Below are positions 8,678-16,620 of a stretch of 64,000 nucleotides of DNA, piece by piece (positions within the stretch are counted from its first letter, which is position 1; each line of letters opens with the position of its first letter). Below the pieces are notes generated by a model. That model did no database searches and had not been told where the DNA came from. It saw only the letters and a program-made list of their open reading frames with translations. A program made the position numbers and the translations under genes. The DNA comes from Xanthomonas sp. DAR 34887. Lineage in GTDB: Bacteria; Pseudomonadota; Gammaproteobacteria; Xanthomonadales; Xanthomonadaceae. The stretch spans positions 969,001 through 1,033,000 of the forward strand of contig NZ_CP162490.1 of NCBI RefSeq assembly GCF_041245805.1, read 5' to 3'.

Positions 8678-9496
8678 ATGCATGATGACCAGATCGCTTC
8701 GATCGCCGCGGCGCAGCTGCGCGCCGCCGCGCCGCGCGCGCGCCTGCGCCGACGCCTGCTGCAGGCGCTGTTCGCCGTGTCGTGCCTGGCCGCTGCGCCG
8801 TTGGCCCTGGCCGGGCCGTACAAGATCTTCGGCAACCACTATGCGTGGGTCAACAATTTCAACGATCCCAACAACGTCATCCAGGGCACCTTCGGCAACG
8901 GCAGCACGCCGGAGCTGACGGTGACCTTCAATTTCGCCAACTCCAGCCTGTACGGCTATCCGGCGATCGTGCGCGGCTGGCACTACGACTGGAACCCGAC
9001 CAGCGACACCCTGTTCCCGCGGCAGGTGTCCTCGCTGAGCACGATCCCGGTGAAGTTCGCCTACAGCGCCGGCGGCAGCAACCTGGGCGGCGATTTCGCC
9101 TACGACCTGTTCTTCCGCCACGACACCAGCAAGGGCGTGCCGCAGCTGGAAGTGATGATCTGGGGCGGACACAACTCCTGGCCGATCGGCACGCTCAGCG
9201 CCAGCAACGTGCTCAGCGCCGGCGGTTACACCTTCGACCTGTGGGAAGGCAACAACAGCGCCGCCGGCTACTACGTCTACACCTTCATCCCGCACGCCAC
9301 CGCCGGGCAGCCCAACCTGCCCACCAGCGGCACCCTCAACGTCGACGTCAAGCCGTTCCTCAACTGGCTGCAGGCCAACCGCAGCAAGGACGGGCGCTAC
9401 AGCAACGCGCTGTATCTGCACGTGGTCGAGGCCGGCTTCGAGGTGGTGCGCGGCAACGGCTGGGCCAAGGTCAGCGCGACCATCGACGCGCATTGA
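8678..9496 (+). CDS. Secreted glycoside hydrolase family 12 endoglucanase
   Basis: A 272-residue exported GH12 enzyme, an endo-beta-1,4-glucanase or xyloglucanase that cuts plant cell-wall glucans by a retaining mechanism. An unusually long N-region (residues 1-26, Arg-rich) precedes a hydrophobic core and an ALA-G cleavage site near residue 45. The GH12 nucleophile is Glu158 in LEVMIW, and the acid/base is Glu255 in EAGFEVVRG. Aromatic residues (WHYDW, FDLWEG) line the expected cleft. It is a monocistronic, isolated gene with no carbohydrate-binding module. It suggests a plant-associated or plant-debris lifestyle. Confidence 0.88.
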   Translation: MHDDQIASIAAAQLRAAAPRARLRRRLLQALFAVSCLAAAPLALAGPYKIFGNHYAWVNNFNDPNNVIQGTFGNGSTPELTVTFNFANSSLYGYPAIVRGWHYDWNPTSDTLFPRQVSSLSTIPVKFAYSAGGSNLGGDFAYDLFFRHDTSKGVPQLEVMIWGGHNSWPIGTLSASNVLSAGGYTFDLWEGNNSAAGYYVYTFIPHATAGQPNLPTSGTLNVDVKPFLNWLQANRSKDGRYSNALYLHVVEAGFEVVRGNGWAKVSATIDAH

Positions 9497-9778
9497 GCGC
9501 GCGGTGCTTGCGGCGCGCCGTGGCGCTGCGCGTGTGTGGCCGGGACGCGGCGAGGCTGCGTCCCGGCTGATGCATCGCGCTGCTGCGCTGTGCCGCGTCG
9601 GGCCTGCAGTCGCTAGCCGAGTAGGGGAGAAGCAGCGCTTGTTGTCGAAGGATGGTGGATCTAGGCGCTGCAACGGCAGGCTTTCAGCGTCGGCTTGTCG
9701 ACCTGCTCGGTCGTCTGCACGCAGAAACGCCGTGCGCCGCTCGGAGGCCCGGCGGCGCATATCGGCGTCGGTGCCGCG

Positions 9779-11071
9779 CTACTGCGTATACGCCCGCGGC
9801 AGCGTGCCGGCCTGCTTCATGTAGCGGTCGCGCAGTTCGGTCTGGCGCGAGCGCATCGGGATCGCGCGGCCGCCCAGCCAGACCTGCTCGGCGTAGTGGG
9901 CCACGTCCAGCGGGTCGCCTTCCCACAGCACCAGATCGGCCAGCTTGCCCGGGGCGATGCTGCCCAGCTTGTCGCCCACGCCCAGCGCTTCGGCCGGAAT
10001 CCGGGTCAGGCCGGCCAGGCCGTCTTCCCAGGGCAGGCCATGCGCCACCGCGTTGCCGGCCAGCTGGCGCTGCTTGCGCGCGTTGTGCGAGCCGTCGCCG
10101 CCCTGGGTGAAGCTCACCGCGACGCCGGCCGCGCTCAGGCGTGCGGCGTTCTCCAGGGTCGCGCCGATCTGGTCGAAGCTGCTGGGCAGGTCGTCCAGCG
10201 CGTTGACGAACACCGGCACCTTCATCGCCGCCAGCAGCGGCGCCAGCTTCCACGCCTCGTCGCCGCCGGCGATGGCGATGCGCACCTTCTCGCGCTCGGC
10301 CCAGCGCAGCAATTGGCGGATGTCGGCGGCGCGGTTCACCGCCACCACGATGCGGCCCTGGCCGGCCAGGTACTTGGCCAGCACGGCGCGCCCGGCCGGG
10401 GTCAGCAGCGCGTGCGGCGAATCGGCCGGCATGCGTCCGCGCGCTTCGGCCACCAGCTGGTCGAGCAGCATCCACTGCGCGGCGCGCGACTTGCCGCTCA
10501 ACTCCAGCGCATCGCTGCCCAGGCGCACGTACAGCGCACGCGGGCCGATCGGGTCGGGGCCGCCGTCCAGGCGCATCACCGCGCCCTGGCCGGCGATGAA
10601 GGCGCCGCCGCTGTTGGCGCCGAGCGCGGTGAAGCCGATGCCTTCCACGCGTGCGACCGGGATCAGCACCGAGTCGGGGTTGTAGGCCAGGGTCACGTCG
10701 AACTCCGGGCGCATCGGCTGGTCGTGCGGCAGGCTCAACGCGCTGTCCACCGTGGAGGACTCGCCGGACACTTCCTCGATGCCGATCTCGGTGATGCCGC
10801 CGAACAGCGCCGGGGTCAGCGGGCGGCCCTTGGCTTCGACCACGGCGACGCCGGCCGGTGCCGACAGGCCGGAGCCGACCGCACGGATGGTGCCGCCCTG
10901 GACCAGCACGTCGGCATTCTGCAGCGTGCCGCGCGCGCTGGCGGTGTGCACGGTAGCGCCGCGGATCAGCACGTCCTGGGCGAAGGCGGGCGCGCTGCCC
11001 AGGACCAGGCAGGCGGCGAGCGCCAGGCGCTGGGCGATCATGCGGCGCGCATGCGAAACGGAGCGGCTCAT
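9779..11071 (-). CDS. Amidohydrolase-like protein lacking the HxH metal motif
   Basis: A 430-residue exported member of the amidohydrolase superfamily. The signal peptide spans residues 1-32 (cleavage after AFA). A composite beta-sandwich half (VLIRGATVHTA) precedes the barrel. Where active members have DxHxH, this one reads LTPALFGGITEIG, so the first two metal ligands are missing; the later region has GGDGSHN instead of the usual metal Asp context. The C-terminal GSIAPGKLADLVLW motif is intact. Its start overlaps the stop of the upstream amidohydrolase (ATGA), so the pair is co-translated. It may be a noncatalytic partner or use a different mechanism. Confidence 0.82.
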   Translation of the reverse strand: MSRSVSHARRMIAQRLALAACLVLGSAPAFAQDVLIRGATVHTASARGTLQNADVLVQGGTIRAVGSGLSAPAGVAVVEAKGRPLTPALFGGITEIGIEEVSGESSTVDSALSLPHDQPMRPEFDVTLAYNPDSVLIPVARVEGIGFTALGANSGGAFIAGQGAVMRLDGGPDPIGPRALYVRLGSDALELSGKSRAAQWMLLDQLVAEARGRMPADSPHALLTPAGRAVLAKYLAGQGRIVVAVNRAADIRQLLRWAEREKVRIAIAGGDEAWKLAPLLAAMKVPVFVNALDDLPSSFDQIGATLENAARLSAAGVAVSFTQGGDGSHNARKQRQLAGNAVAHGLPWEDGLAGLTRIPAEALGVGDKLGSIAPGKLADLVLWEGDPLDVAHYAEQVWLGGRAIPMRSRQTELRDRYMKQAGTLPRAYTQ

Positions 11072-12468
11072 GGGGCAGCCTCCTGGCCGAGCATGAAGTC
11101 GGATCTGGGTTGCAGGCGGCGGTCGGCGCGGTCGTAGACCTGCGCGCCGTCGATGTAGACCTTCTCGGCCAGCGCATAGGAACTGAACGGGCTGCCGTTC
11201 CACACCACCACGTCGGCCATCTTGCCCGGTTCCAGCGAGCCGGTCTGCTTCTCGATGCCCAGCGCCTTGGCCGGATTGCTGGTCAGCCAGCGGATCGCGC
11301 GCTCGGGCGGGATGTCCATGCCGGCGCGGCGCCCGGCGGCCATCGCCTTGGCCGCTTCCTGGTTGAGCCGCTGGATGCCTTCCTCCGAATCCGAATGCAC
11401 GATGGCGCAGCCGTTGGCCGGGCGATCGACCAGCGCGATGTTCTCCTGGATGCCGTCGAAGGCTTCCATCTTGAAGCCCCACCAGTCCGCCCACAGCGCG
11501 CCGCAGACGTTCTCCTGGGCCAGCCGGTCGGCGATCTTGTAGGCCTCCACGCCGTGGTGGAAGGCGGCGATCTTGAAGCCGAATTCCTTGGCCAGGTCGA
11601 GCATGGTGGTCATCTCGTCGGCGCGGTAGCAGTGGATGTGCACGCGGATGTCGCCGTTGATCGCGCCGGCCAGGGTGTCCAGCTTCAGGTCGCGCTTGCC
11701 GCCGCTGTCGCCGGAGCTGTCGTTGTCGCCGGCGCCGCGGCTCCACCAATGGCGCTTTTCCGGCGCCTTCTTCTTCGGCGCGTTCTTGCGCAGGTATTCG
11801 CTGGCGTCGATGAACGCGGCGCGGTAGCCGGCGACGTTGCCCATGCGCGTGGCCGGGCCGCCCTTCTCGCCGTACACGCGCTTGGGATTTTCGCCGCAGG
11901 CCATCTTCAGGCCCCACGGCGCGCCGGGAAACTTCATCGCCTGGTAGGTGGTGGCCGGCACGTTCTTCAGGGTCACGCCGCGGCCGCCGACCAGGTTGGC
12001 CGAGCCCGGCAGCACCTGCAGCGAGGTGACGCCGCCGGCCAGCGCGGTGCCGAAGCCCGGATCCTGCGGCCAGATCGAATGTTCGGCCCAGACGTTGGGC
12101 GTCACCGGCGCGGTCATCTCGTTGCCGTCGCTGTGCGCGCTGACGCCGGGGCTGGCGTACACGCCCAGGTGCGAGTGCACGTCGATGATGCCGGGCGTGA
12201 CCCACTTGCCGTGGCCGTCGACGCGGGTGGCGTTGGCCGGGGCGGCGAGCGCGCGGCCCACGGCCTGCACGCGGCCGTCCTGCAGCAGCACGTCGGCATC
12301 GTCCAGGCGCTCGCCGGTGCCGGTGAGCACGGTGGCGTGCTCGATCAGCACCGGCGTGGACGCCAGCGGCCGGTAGGTGCTGGGGTAGGGGTCTTCGACG
12401 AAGCGCGAGGCGGCCGCGGCAGGGCCGCACAACGCCACGCCCAGGCAGGCGAGCAACAGATGACGCAT
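11068..12468 (-). CDS. Secreted metal-dependent amidohydrolase
   Basis: A 466-residue periplasmic or secreted amidohydrolase with a signal peptide (residues 1-20, AAA-S). The metal motif DVHSHLG gives His98 and His100. Further candidate ligands are in VHIHCYRADE, AFHHGVEAYK and the CAIVHSDSEEG segment. The C terminus has SLEPGKMADVVVWNGSPF, typical of imidazolonepropionase/dipeptidase-like members. A Lys-rich, Gly/Ser insertion (KKKAPEKRHWWSRG) interrupts the barrel near residue 240. It heads a two-gene operon with the HxH-less paralogue immediately downstream. The substrate is unknown. Confidence 0.85.
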   Translation of the reverse strand: MRHLLLACLGVALCGPAAAASRFVEDPYPSTYRPLASTPVLIEHATVLTGTGERLDDADVLLQDGRVQAVGRALAAPANATRVDGHGKWVTPGIIDVHSHLGVYASPGVSAHSDGNEMTAPVTPNVWAEHSIWPQDPGFGTALAGGVTSLQVLPGSANLVGGRGVTLKNVPATTYQAMKFPGAPWGLKMACGENPKRVYGEKGGPATRMGNVAGYRAAFIDASEYLRKNAPKKKAPEKRHWWSRGAGDNDSSGDSGGKRDLKLDTLAGAINGDIRVHIHCYRADEMTTMLDLAKEFGFKIAAFHHGVEAYKIADRLAQENVCGALWADWWGFKMEAFDGIQENIALVDRPANGCAIVHSDSEEGIQRLNQEAAKAMAAGRRAGMDIPPERAIRWLTSNPAKALGIEKQTGSLEPGKMADVVVWNGSPFSSYALAEKVYIDGAQVYDRADRRLQPRSDFMLGQEAAP

Positions 12469-12641
12469 CAGATTTTCCCCGGATGTTGGCTGCAGCGTTG
12501 GCGCCGCCTGCGCACGCTAGCCCGAGCCGGCGCGCTTGCCAAGTGCGGGCGGCGCGCGCGCCGTGCCGGCGCGCCGTGGCGCACACCGCATGCCGACGCC
12601 GGATCGGGTATAGAGGCCGATTGCCGACCGATGGAAATGCG

Positions 12642-13187
12642 ATGACCGAGATCCTGCCCCGCGATGTCGTGGAGTTCTGGCGCAGCGCCGGCCGCGAGCG
12701 TTGGTTCGTCGCCAACGACTCGTTCGACGCGAACGTGCGCCAGCATTTCCTGGACGCGCATCACGCCGCGGCGCGCGACGAGTACGCCGGGTGGATGGAC
12801 GGCGCCGAGGGCGCGCTGGCGCTGCTGCTGTTGCTCGACCAGGTGCCGCGCAACGCCTTCCGCGGCAGCGCGCATGCCTACGCCACCGATGGCCTGGCCC
12901 GGCGCTACGCGCAGCTGGCGCTGGCGGCCGGCTACGACCTGCAGGTGGAGCCGGAGTTGCGCATGTTCTTCTACCTGCCGTACGAGCATGCCGAAGACCC
13001 GGCCTTGCAGCGCGAGGCGGTGGAGCTGTTCAGCGCGCTGGGCGATGCCGACAGCCTGCAGTGGGCCACGCAGCACGAGGACATCATCGCGCGCTTCGGC
13101 CGCTTCCCGCATCGCAATGCGGCGCTGGGGCGGGAGAGCACGCAGGACGAGCAGCGGTTCCTGGACGAGGGCGGCTTTGCTGGGTGA
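12642..13187 (+). CDS. DUF924 family protein
   Basis: A 181-residue all-helical TPR-like protein of the DUF924 family. Diagnostic segments are VVEFWRSAG at the N terminus, LLLLDQVPRNAFRG in the middle and FFYLPYEHAED. The C terminus carries RFGRFPHRNAALGRESTQDE, the most conserved part of the family. The biochemical function of DUF924 is not established. The start at 12642 matches the family N terminus. It is monocistronic, followed by an inverted REP pair. Confidence 0.9.
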   Translation: MTEILPRDVVEFWRSAGRERWFVANDSFDANVRQHFLDAHHAAARDEYAGWMDGAEGALALLLLLDQVPRNAFRGSAHAYATDGLARRYAQLALAAGYDLQVEPELRMFFYLPYEHAEDPALQREAVELFSALGDADSLQWATQHEDIIARFGRFPHRNAALGRESTQDEQRFLDEGGFAG

Positions 13188-13210
13188 GTAGCGCGGGGCG
13201 GTGGCGCTCT

Positions 13211-13279
13211 TGTAGGAGCGGCTTCAGCCGCGAGAGGCTCTTCGGGTAGAACCTGTCGCGGCTGAAGCCGCTCCTACAG
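13211..13279. repeat. Inverted REP pair
   Basis: Two opposed REP copies (13211-13236, slightly diverged, and 13253-13279) in the convergent gap between the DUF924 gene and the next minus-strand gene; probably a shared transcript-end hairpin. Confidence 0.85.
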
Positions 13280-13310
13280 TGGATGGCGACCGGTTCGCGG
13301 CCGGCGGCGC

Positions 13311-14201
13311 TCAGCAGCCGCCGACCAGGTCGTCGCTGCGCCACTGGCCGTCGACCAGGTGCAGCAGCCAGAAACCGTAAGTCTCGTAGCCGCTGTGCTG
13401 GATCAGGAAATCGACCGCGCCGTCGCCATCGATATCGGCGAACTGCAGCAGCGCATAGTCGTTCTTGCGATCTTCGCAATCGTCGCAGCCGTAGTCGGCG
13501 AAATTCTTGCGCATGCGCCAACCGCCGTCGCTGTGTTCCAGGACCGCCAGCAGGGTGGTCAGCTTGGGCGAGGCGCCGTCCGCGTTCGCGGCCGTGGCCG
13601 GGTCGTAGACGCCGGCGGTGACCAGCGCCACCTCGTGCCCCGGCTGTTTGGCATCGGCGATCACGGTCAGTGCCGGCTTCTCGTCGGCGGGGGGCGCGGC
13701 CAGATGCGCCAGCAGCCGCTTCAGCGCTGGGGCAGGCAAACGCTTGCGCACGGATGCGTCGCTGCCGACGACCTGCAGCAGCGCGCGCCGCTGCGTGGCA
13801 TCGAGCTCGCGGCGGGTGAAGCGCTGGCCGGGGTTGAGATCGAACGAGGCCAGCAGGGCATCGTGGGCGAAGGTGGCGCCATGCGCAGTCTTCAGGCGCA
13901 CGCGCAGATCGCCGCCGCACATGGTGTTGTCGTCGACCGAGAACCCCATCGGCGTCGCCACGCCGTCCTCGATGCCTTTGTCGAATACGCGCAGCGGCTT
14001 CTTCAACCCGCGCCAGGCGCCCAGTCCGGCTTCTTCCGACGGTGCGCCGCGCACCGGGATGTAGCTCATCACCTGCGCCTCGTCCGAGACCGGGGTGACG
14101 TAGATCACCGTCTGCTGCGTGGGGGCGGGTGGCGCCGCGGCCGCAGGCAGGGCGGCGAGGCAGATCAGTGCGGCGGTCCAGCGTTTCGGTGCGCGTGCCA
14201 T
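13311..14201 (-). CDS. Exported hypothetical protein with a VCBS/FG-GAP-like C terminus
   Basis: A 296-residue protein with a signal peptide (residues 1-22, AAA-APP) and no recognised enzymatic domain. The C-terminal part contains FADIDGDGAVDFLI, an Asp/Gly calcium-loop pattern seen in FG-GAP/VCBS repeats. A nearby cysteine pair CDDC and the final Cys may form disulfides in the periplasm. The start is supported by a GGAGGAAG ribosome-binding site. It is separated from the upstream glutaredoxin gene by an intrinsic terminator, so it has its own promoter. Confidence 0.7.
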   Translation of the reverse strand: MARAPKRWTAALICLAALPAAAAPPAPTQQTVIYVTPVSDEAQVMSYIPVRGAPSEEAGLGAWRGLKKPLRVFDKGIEDGVATPMGFSVDDNTMCGGDLRVRLKTAHGATFAHDALLASFDLNPGQRFTRRELDATQRRALLQVVGSDASVRKRLPAPALKRLLAHLAAPPADEKPALTVIADAKQPGHEVALVTAGVYDPATAANADGASPKLTTLLAVLEHSDGGWRMRKNFADYGCDDCEDRKNDYALLQFADIDGDGAVDFLIQHSGYETYGFWLLHLVDGQWRSDDLVGGC

Positions 14202-14238
14202 GGCGTGCTTCCTCCCCGGAAGCGCAAAAATCGTTCGC

Positions 14239-14268
14239 AAAAAAACGGGCGACCCGTTGGATCGCCCG
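14239..14268 (-). terminator. Rho-independent terminator of the glutaredoxin-fusion gene
   Basis: Read on the minus strand, a CGGGCGA/TCGCCCG stem with a 9-nt loop is followed directly by seven T residues, 32 bp after the stop codon of the gene at 14300-15226. Confidence 0.85.
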
Positions 14269-14299
14269 CCGTGATGCCGCTGCGGCGTGCGCCGCCGGC

Positions 14300-15226
14300 T
14301 CAGTATTTCGCCACGCTGCCGTCCACGGCGTCGGCCCAGGCATCGATGCCGCCGACCACGTTGTGCACGCGGCTGAAGCCCAGCGCGCGGAACTGTTCGG
14401 CGGCCTGCGCGCTGCGCCCGCCGTGGTGGCACAGGAAGGCCAGCGCGGTGTCCTTCGGCAGCGCTTCCAGCTGCGCGCGCCCATCGCCATCCAGCGTGCG
14501 GAACGGCACGTTCACCGAGGCGATCGCGCGCTCTTCCGGCGGGCGCACGTCCACCAGGATCAGGCCGCCGGCGCGCACCTGGTCGTCGGCGTCGCGCACG
14601 CTCAGTTCCTGCACCGGCTTGGGCGCGTTCGGGTTGTCGATCGCCAGGCCGCGGCCGCGCAGGTCGTCGACCCAGTCGATGGTGATGCCGTCGGCGCGGC
14701 GCGCGCTGGCCAGATCGAACTGCACGCGCAGGCCGTTGGACTCGGCGGCGATGGCGTTGGGGTCGGTCGGGGCCAACTGGAAGTTCGGCTGGAACTGCGC
14801 GTCGATCGCCAGCGCCAGGGTCGCGCCCGGGGCATCGGCCAGCGCGCCGCGCAACATTTCCGCGGCGGCGTCGGTGATGGTGATCGTCGGCGGGGTGCGG
14901 TCCGGCGCTTCCACTCCGAGCAGCTCGCTCAGCTCGCCGCTGCCGGCCATCTGCAGGATGATGTCGCTGCCGCCGACCAGTTCGCCGTCCACGTACAGCT
15001 GCGGAATCGTCGGCCAGTCGCCGTAGGCCTTGATGCCTTCGCGGATGTCCTGGTCGGCCAGCACGTTGACGTGGGCGAAGTCGACGCCCAGTTCGTTCAG
15101 CGCGCCCACCGCCTTGGCGGAGAAGCCGCACTGCGGCATGCTCGGCTGGCCTTTCATGAACAGCACGACGCGGTTGGAACTGAGCAGCGTTTCGATGCGG
15201 GAGCGCAGGGCGGGATCGAGGGACAT
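14300..15226 (-). CDS. Monothiol glutaredoxin fused to HesB/IscA-like and rhodanese domains
   Basis: A 308-residue three-domain protein. Residues 1-105 are a Grx4/GrxD-type monothiol glutaredoxin with CGFS (Cys33), the class that binds [2Fe-2S] clusters with glutathione. Residues about 112-195 resemble the HesB/IscA fold (ITITDAAAEMLRGAL and GLRVQFDLASARR) but lack the three cluster-binding cysteines. Residues about 210-303 are a rhodanese domain with active loop CHHGGRS (Cys266). The combination suggests a role in iron-sulfur or sulfur trafficking. The gene is monocistronic and ends at a strong terminator. A plain GrxD is about 110 residues, so this is a real fusion. Confidence 0.9.
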   Translation of the reverse strand: MSLDPALRSRIETLLSSNRVVLFMKGQPSMPQCGFSAKAVGALNELGVDFAHVNVLADQDIREGIKAYGDWPTIPQLYVDGELVGGSDIILQMAGSGELSELLGVEAPDRTPPTITITDAAAEMLRGALADAPGATLALAIDAQFQPNFQLAPTDPNAIAAESNGLRVQFDLASARRADGITIDWVDDLRGRGLAIDNPNAPKPVQELSVRDADDQVRAGGLILVDVRPPEERAIASVNVPFRTLDGDGRAQLEALPKDTALAFLCHHGGRSAQAAEQFRALGFSRVHNVVGGIDAWADAVDGSVAKY

Positions 15227-15286
15227 GGCAGTGATTTCGGTCGCTGAGTCGGACCGGTCATTCTACGCCGCATGGCATCATGGGGC

Positions 15287-16063
15287 ATGACAGTTCCGGA
15301 AACGCTGCATCGCATCCCCCGCCACCCCTACCGCTGGCTGCCGCTGGCGCTGCTCTCGCAGGCGCTGGTGGCGGCGGTCTGGTGGCACTGGGGCTGGCGG
15401 ATCGGGCTGCCGGCGCTGCTGGCCTCGCACGCGGCGCTGGTGCTGCCGGTGTTCCTGCCGCGGGCCCGGCTGTACGCCCCGGTGCTCAGCCGCCTGCCCG
15501 GCACTGCGCCGCGGGTGTGGCTGACCATCGACGACGGCCCCTCCGACGACACCGCGCCGCTGCTGGACCTGCTCGACCGCCACCAGGCCAAGGCCACCTT
15601 CTTCCTGGTCGGCGACCGCGCCGCCGCGCGGCCGCAGCTGGTGCGCGAGATCCTGCGCCGCGGCCACGGCATCGGCAACCACAGCCAGACCCACCCGCAG
15701 GCCTGGTTCTGGGCGTTGGGGCCGCGGCGCATGGCGCGCGAGATCGGCCAGGCGCAGCAGGCGCTGGCCGCCATCGCCGGCACCGCGCCGCGCTGGTACC
15801 GCTCGGTGGTGGGCATGACCAACCCCTTCGTCGCCGCGCCGCTGCGCCGCCACGGCCTGACCCGGGTCGCCTGGAGCGCGCGCGGCTTCGACGGCGTGCA
15901 CTGCGATCCCGCCGCGACCGTGGCGCGCATCGCGCGCGACCTGAGGCCCGGCGCGATCGTGTTGCTGCACGAAGGCGCGGCGCATGGCCACAACCTGGCG
16001 ATCGTGGAGGGGGTGTTGCGGGCGATGCGCGAGAAAGGCCTGGTCAGCGTATTGCCGGGCTAG
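15287..16063 (+). CDS. Polysaccharide deacetylase (NodB-type)
   Basis: A 258-residue carbohydrate esterase 4 protein. Two N-terminal hydrophobic segments (residues about 17-58) probably anchor it in the inner membrane with the catalytic domain in the periplasm. NodB motifs are LTIDDGPSDD (Asp82/Asp83) and GNHSQTHP (His132, His136), with TFFLVGD between them and a C-terminal IVLLHEG motif. It would remove N-acetyl groups from a glycan; the substrate is unassigned. The start at 15287 is chosen over 15272 because it begins at the conserved hydrophilic segment preceding the first helix. It is divergent from the glutaredoxin fusion. Confidence 0.87.
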   Translation: MTVPETLHRIPRHPYRWLPLALLSQALVAAVWWHWGWRIGLPALLASHAALVLPVFLPRARLYAPVLSRLPGTAPRVWLTIDDGPSDDTAPLLDLLDRHQAKATFFLVGDRAAARPQLVREILRRGHGIGNHSQTHPQAWFWALGPRRMAREIGQAQQALAAIAGTAPRWYRSVVGMTNPFVAAPLRRHGLTRVAWSARGFDGVHCDPAATVARIARDLRPGAIVLLHEGAAHGHNLAIVEGVLRAMREKGLVSVLPG

Positions 16064-16190
16064 CGGCGCCGGCAGCCGCGGTCGATCCGCCAGTCCTGCG
16101 CCGCCCATCCCGCCGCTGCGTGTGCGCGACGCATTCCCCTTGTCCTGCGCGCAGCTGCGCCAGGACGATCTGCATCTCAACGGAATCCTC

Positions 16191-16532
16191 ATGACATCGC
16201 CAACGCTTCCACCCTATTCCGGTCTCGGCATCGCTTCGTTCGCGGTCAGCCTGATCGCCGCCGTGCTGACGTTCGCCATGATCGGCGTCTCGGCGGTCCT
16301 GGCGTACTCGCAGCCCGGCAGCCTGGACGAGGACTCGCCGCTCTCGATCCTGGTGGGCTTGGCGATCATGGTCTGCGTCTTCGCCGAATTGGCCGCGGCA
16401 GCGCTGGGCATCGGCACGCTCTTCCAGCGCGACCGCAGGAAGCTGTACGGCGTCCTCGGCCTGGTGTTCGCGATCGCCACCCTGGTCGGCCTCGTTGCGC
16501 TGATCGTCTTCGGTCTCGTGCAGGAGGGCTAG
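16191..16532 (+). CDS. Small multi-pass membrane protein, 113 aa
   Basis: A hydrophobic protein with three membrane segments (residues about 12-37, 49-72 and 84-108) and a short polar C terminus. The layout, including LGIGTLFQRDRRKLYGVLGL between helices 2 and 3, resembles DUF4190-like small membrane proteins, but I cannot assign a family with certainty. The start ATG at 16191 follows the pattern MTSPTLPPYSGLGIASF. It is probably transcribed with or just after the deacetylase. The function is unknown. Confidence 0.7.
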   Translation: MTSPTLPPYSGLGIASFAVSLIAAVLTFAMIGVSAVLAYSQPGSLDEDSPLSILVGLAIMVCVFAELAAAALGIGTLFQRDRRKLYGVLGLVFAIATLVGLVALIVFGLVQEG

Positions 16533-16620
16533 CGTGTCGCGTGTGCCGCTTCGTGCAACAGCAGGATAGGTAGGCCCGCGAAGGCGTTGAGCCGCGGTGC
16601 TTGCGACTGCAGCGCATGGC

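Noticed and set aside
9779..12715. A continuous 978-codon minus frame spanning both amidohydrolases
   Set aside because: The first part is out of frame with the upstream amidohydrolase and has no motifs. The real gene begins at a signal peptide at 11071.
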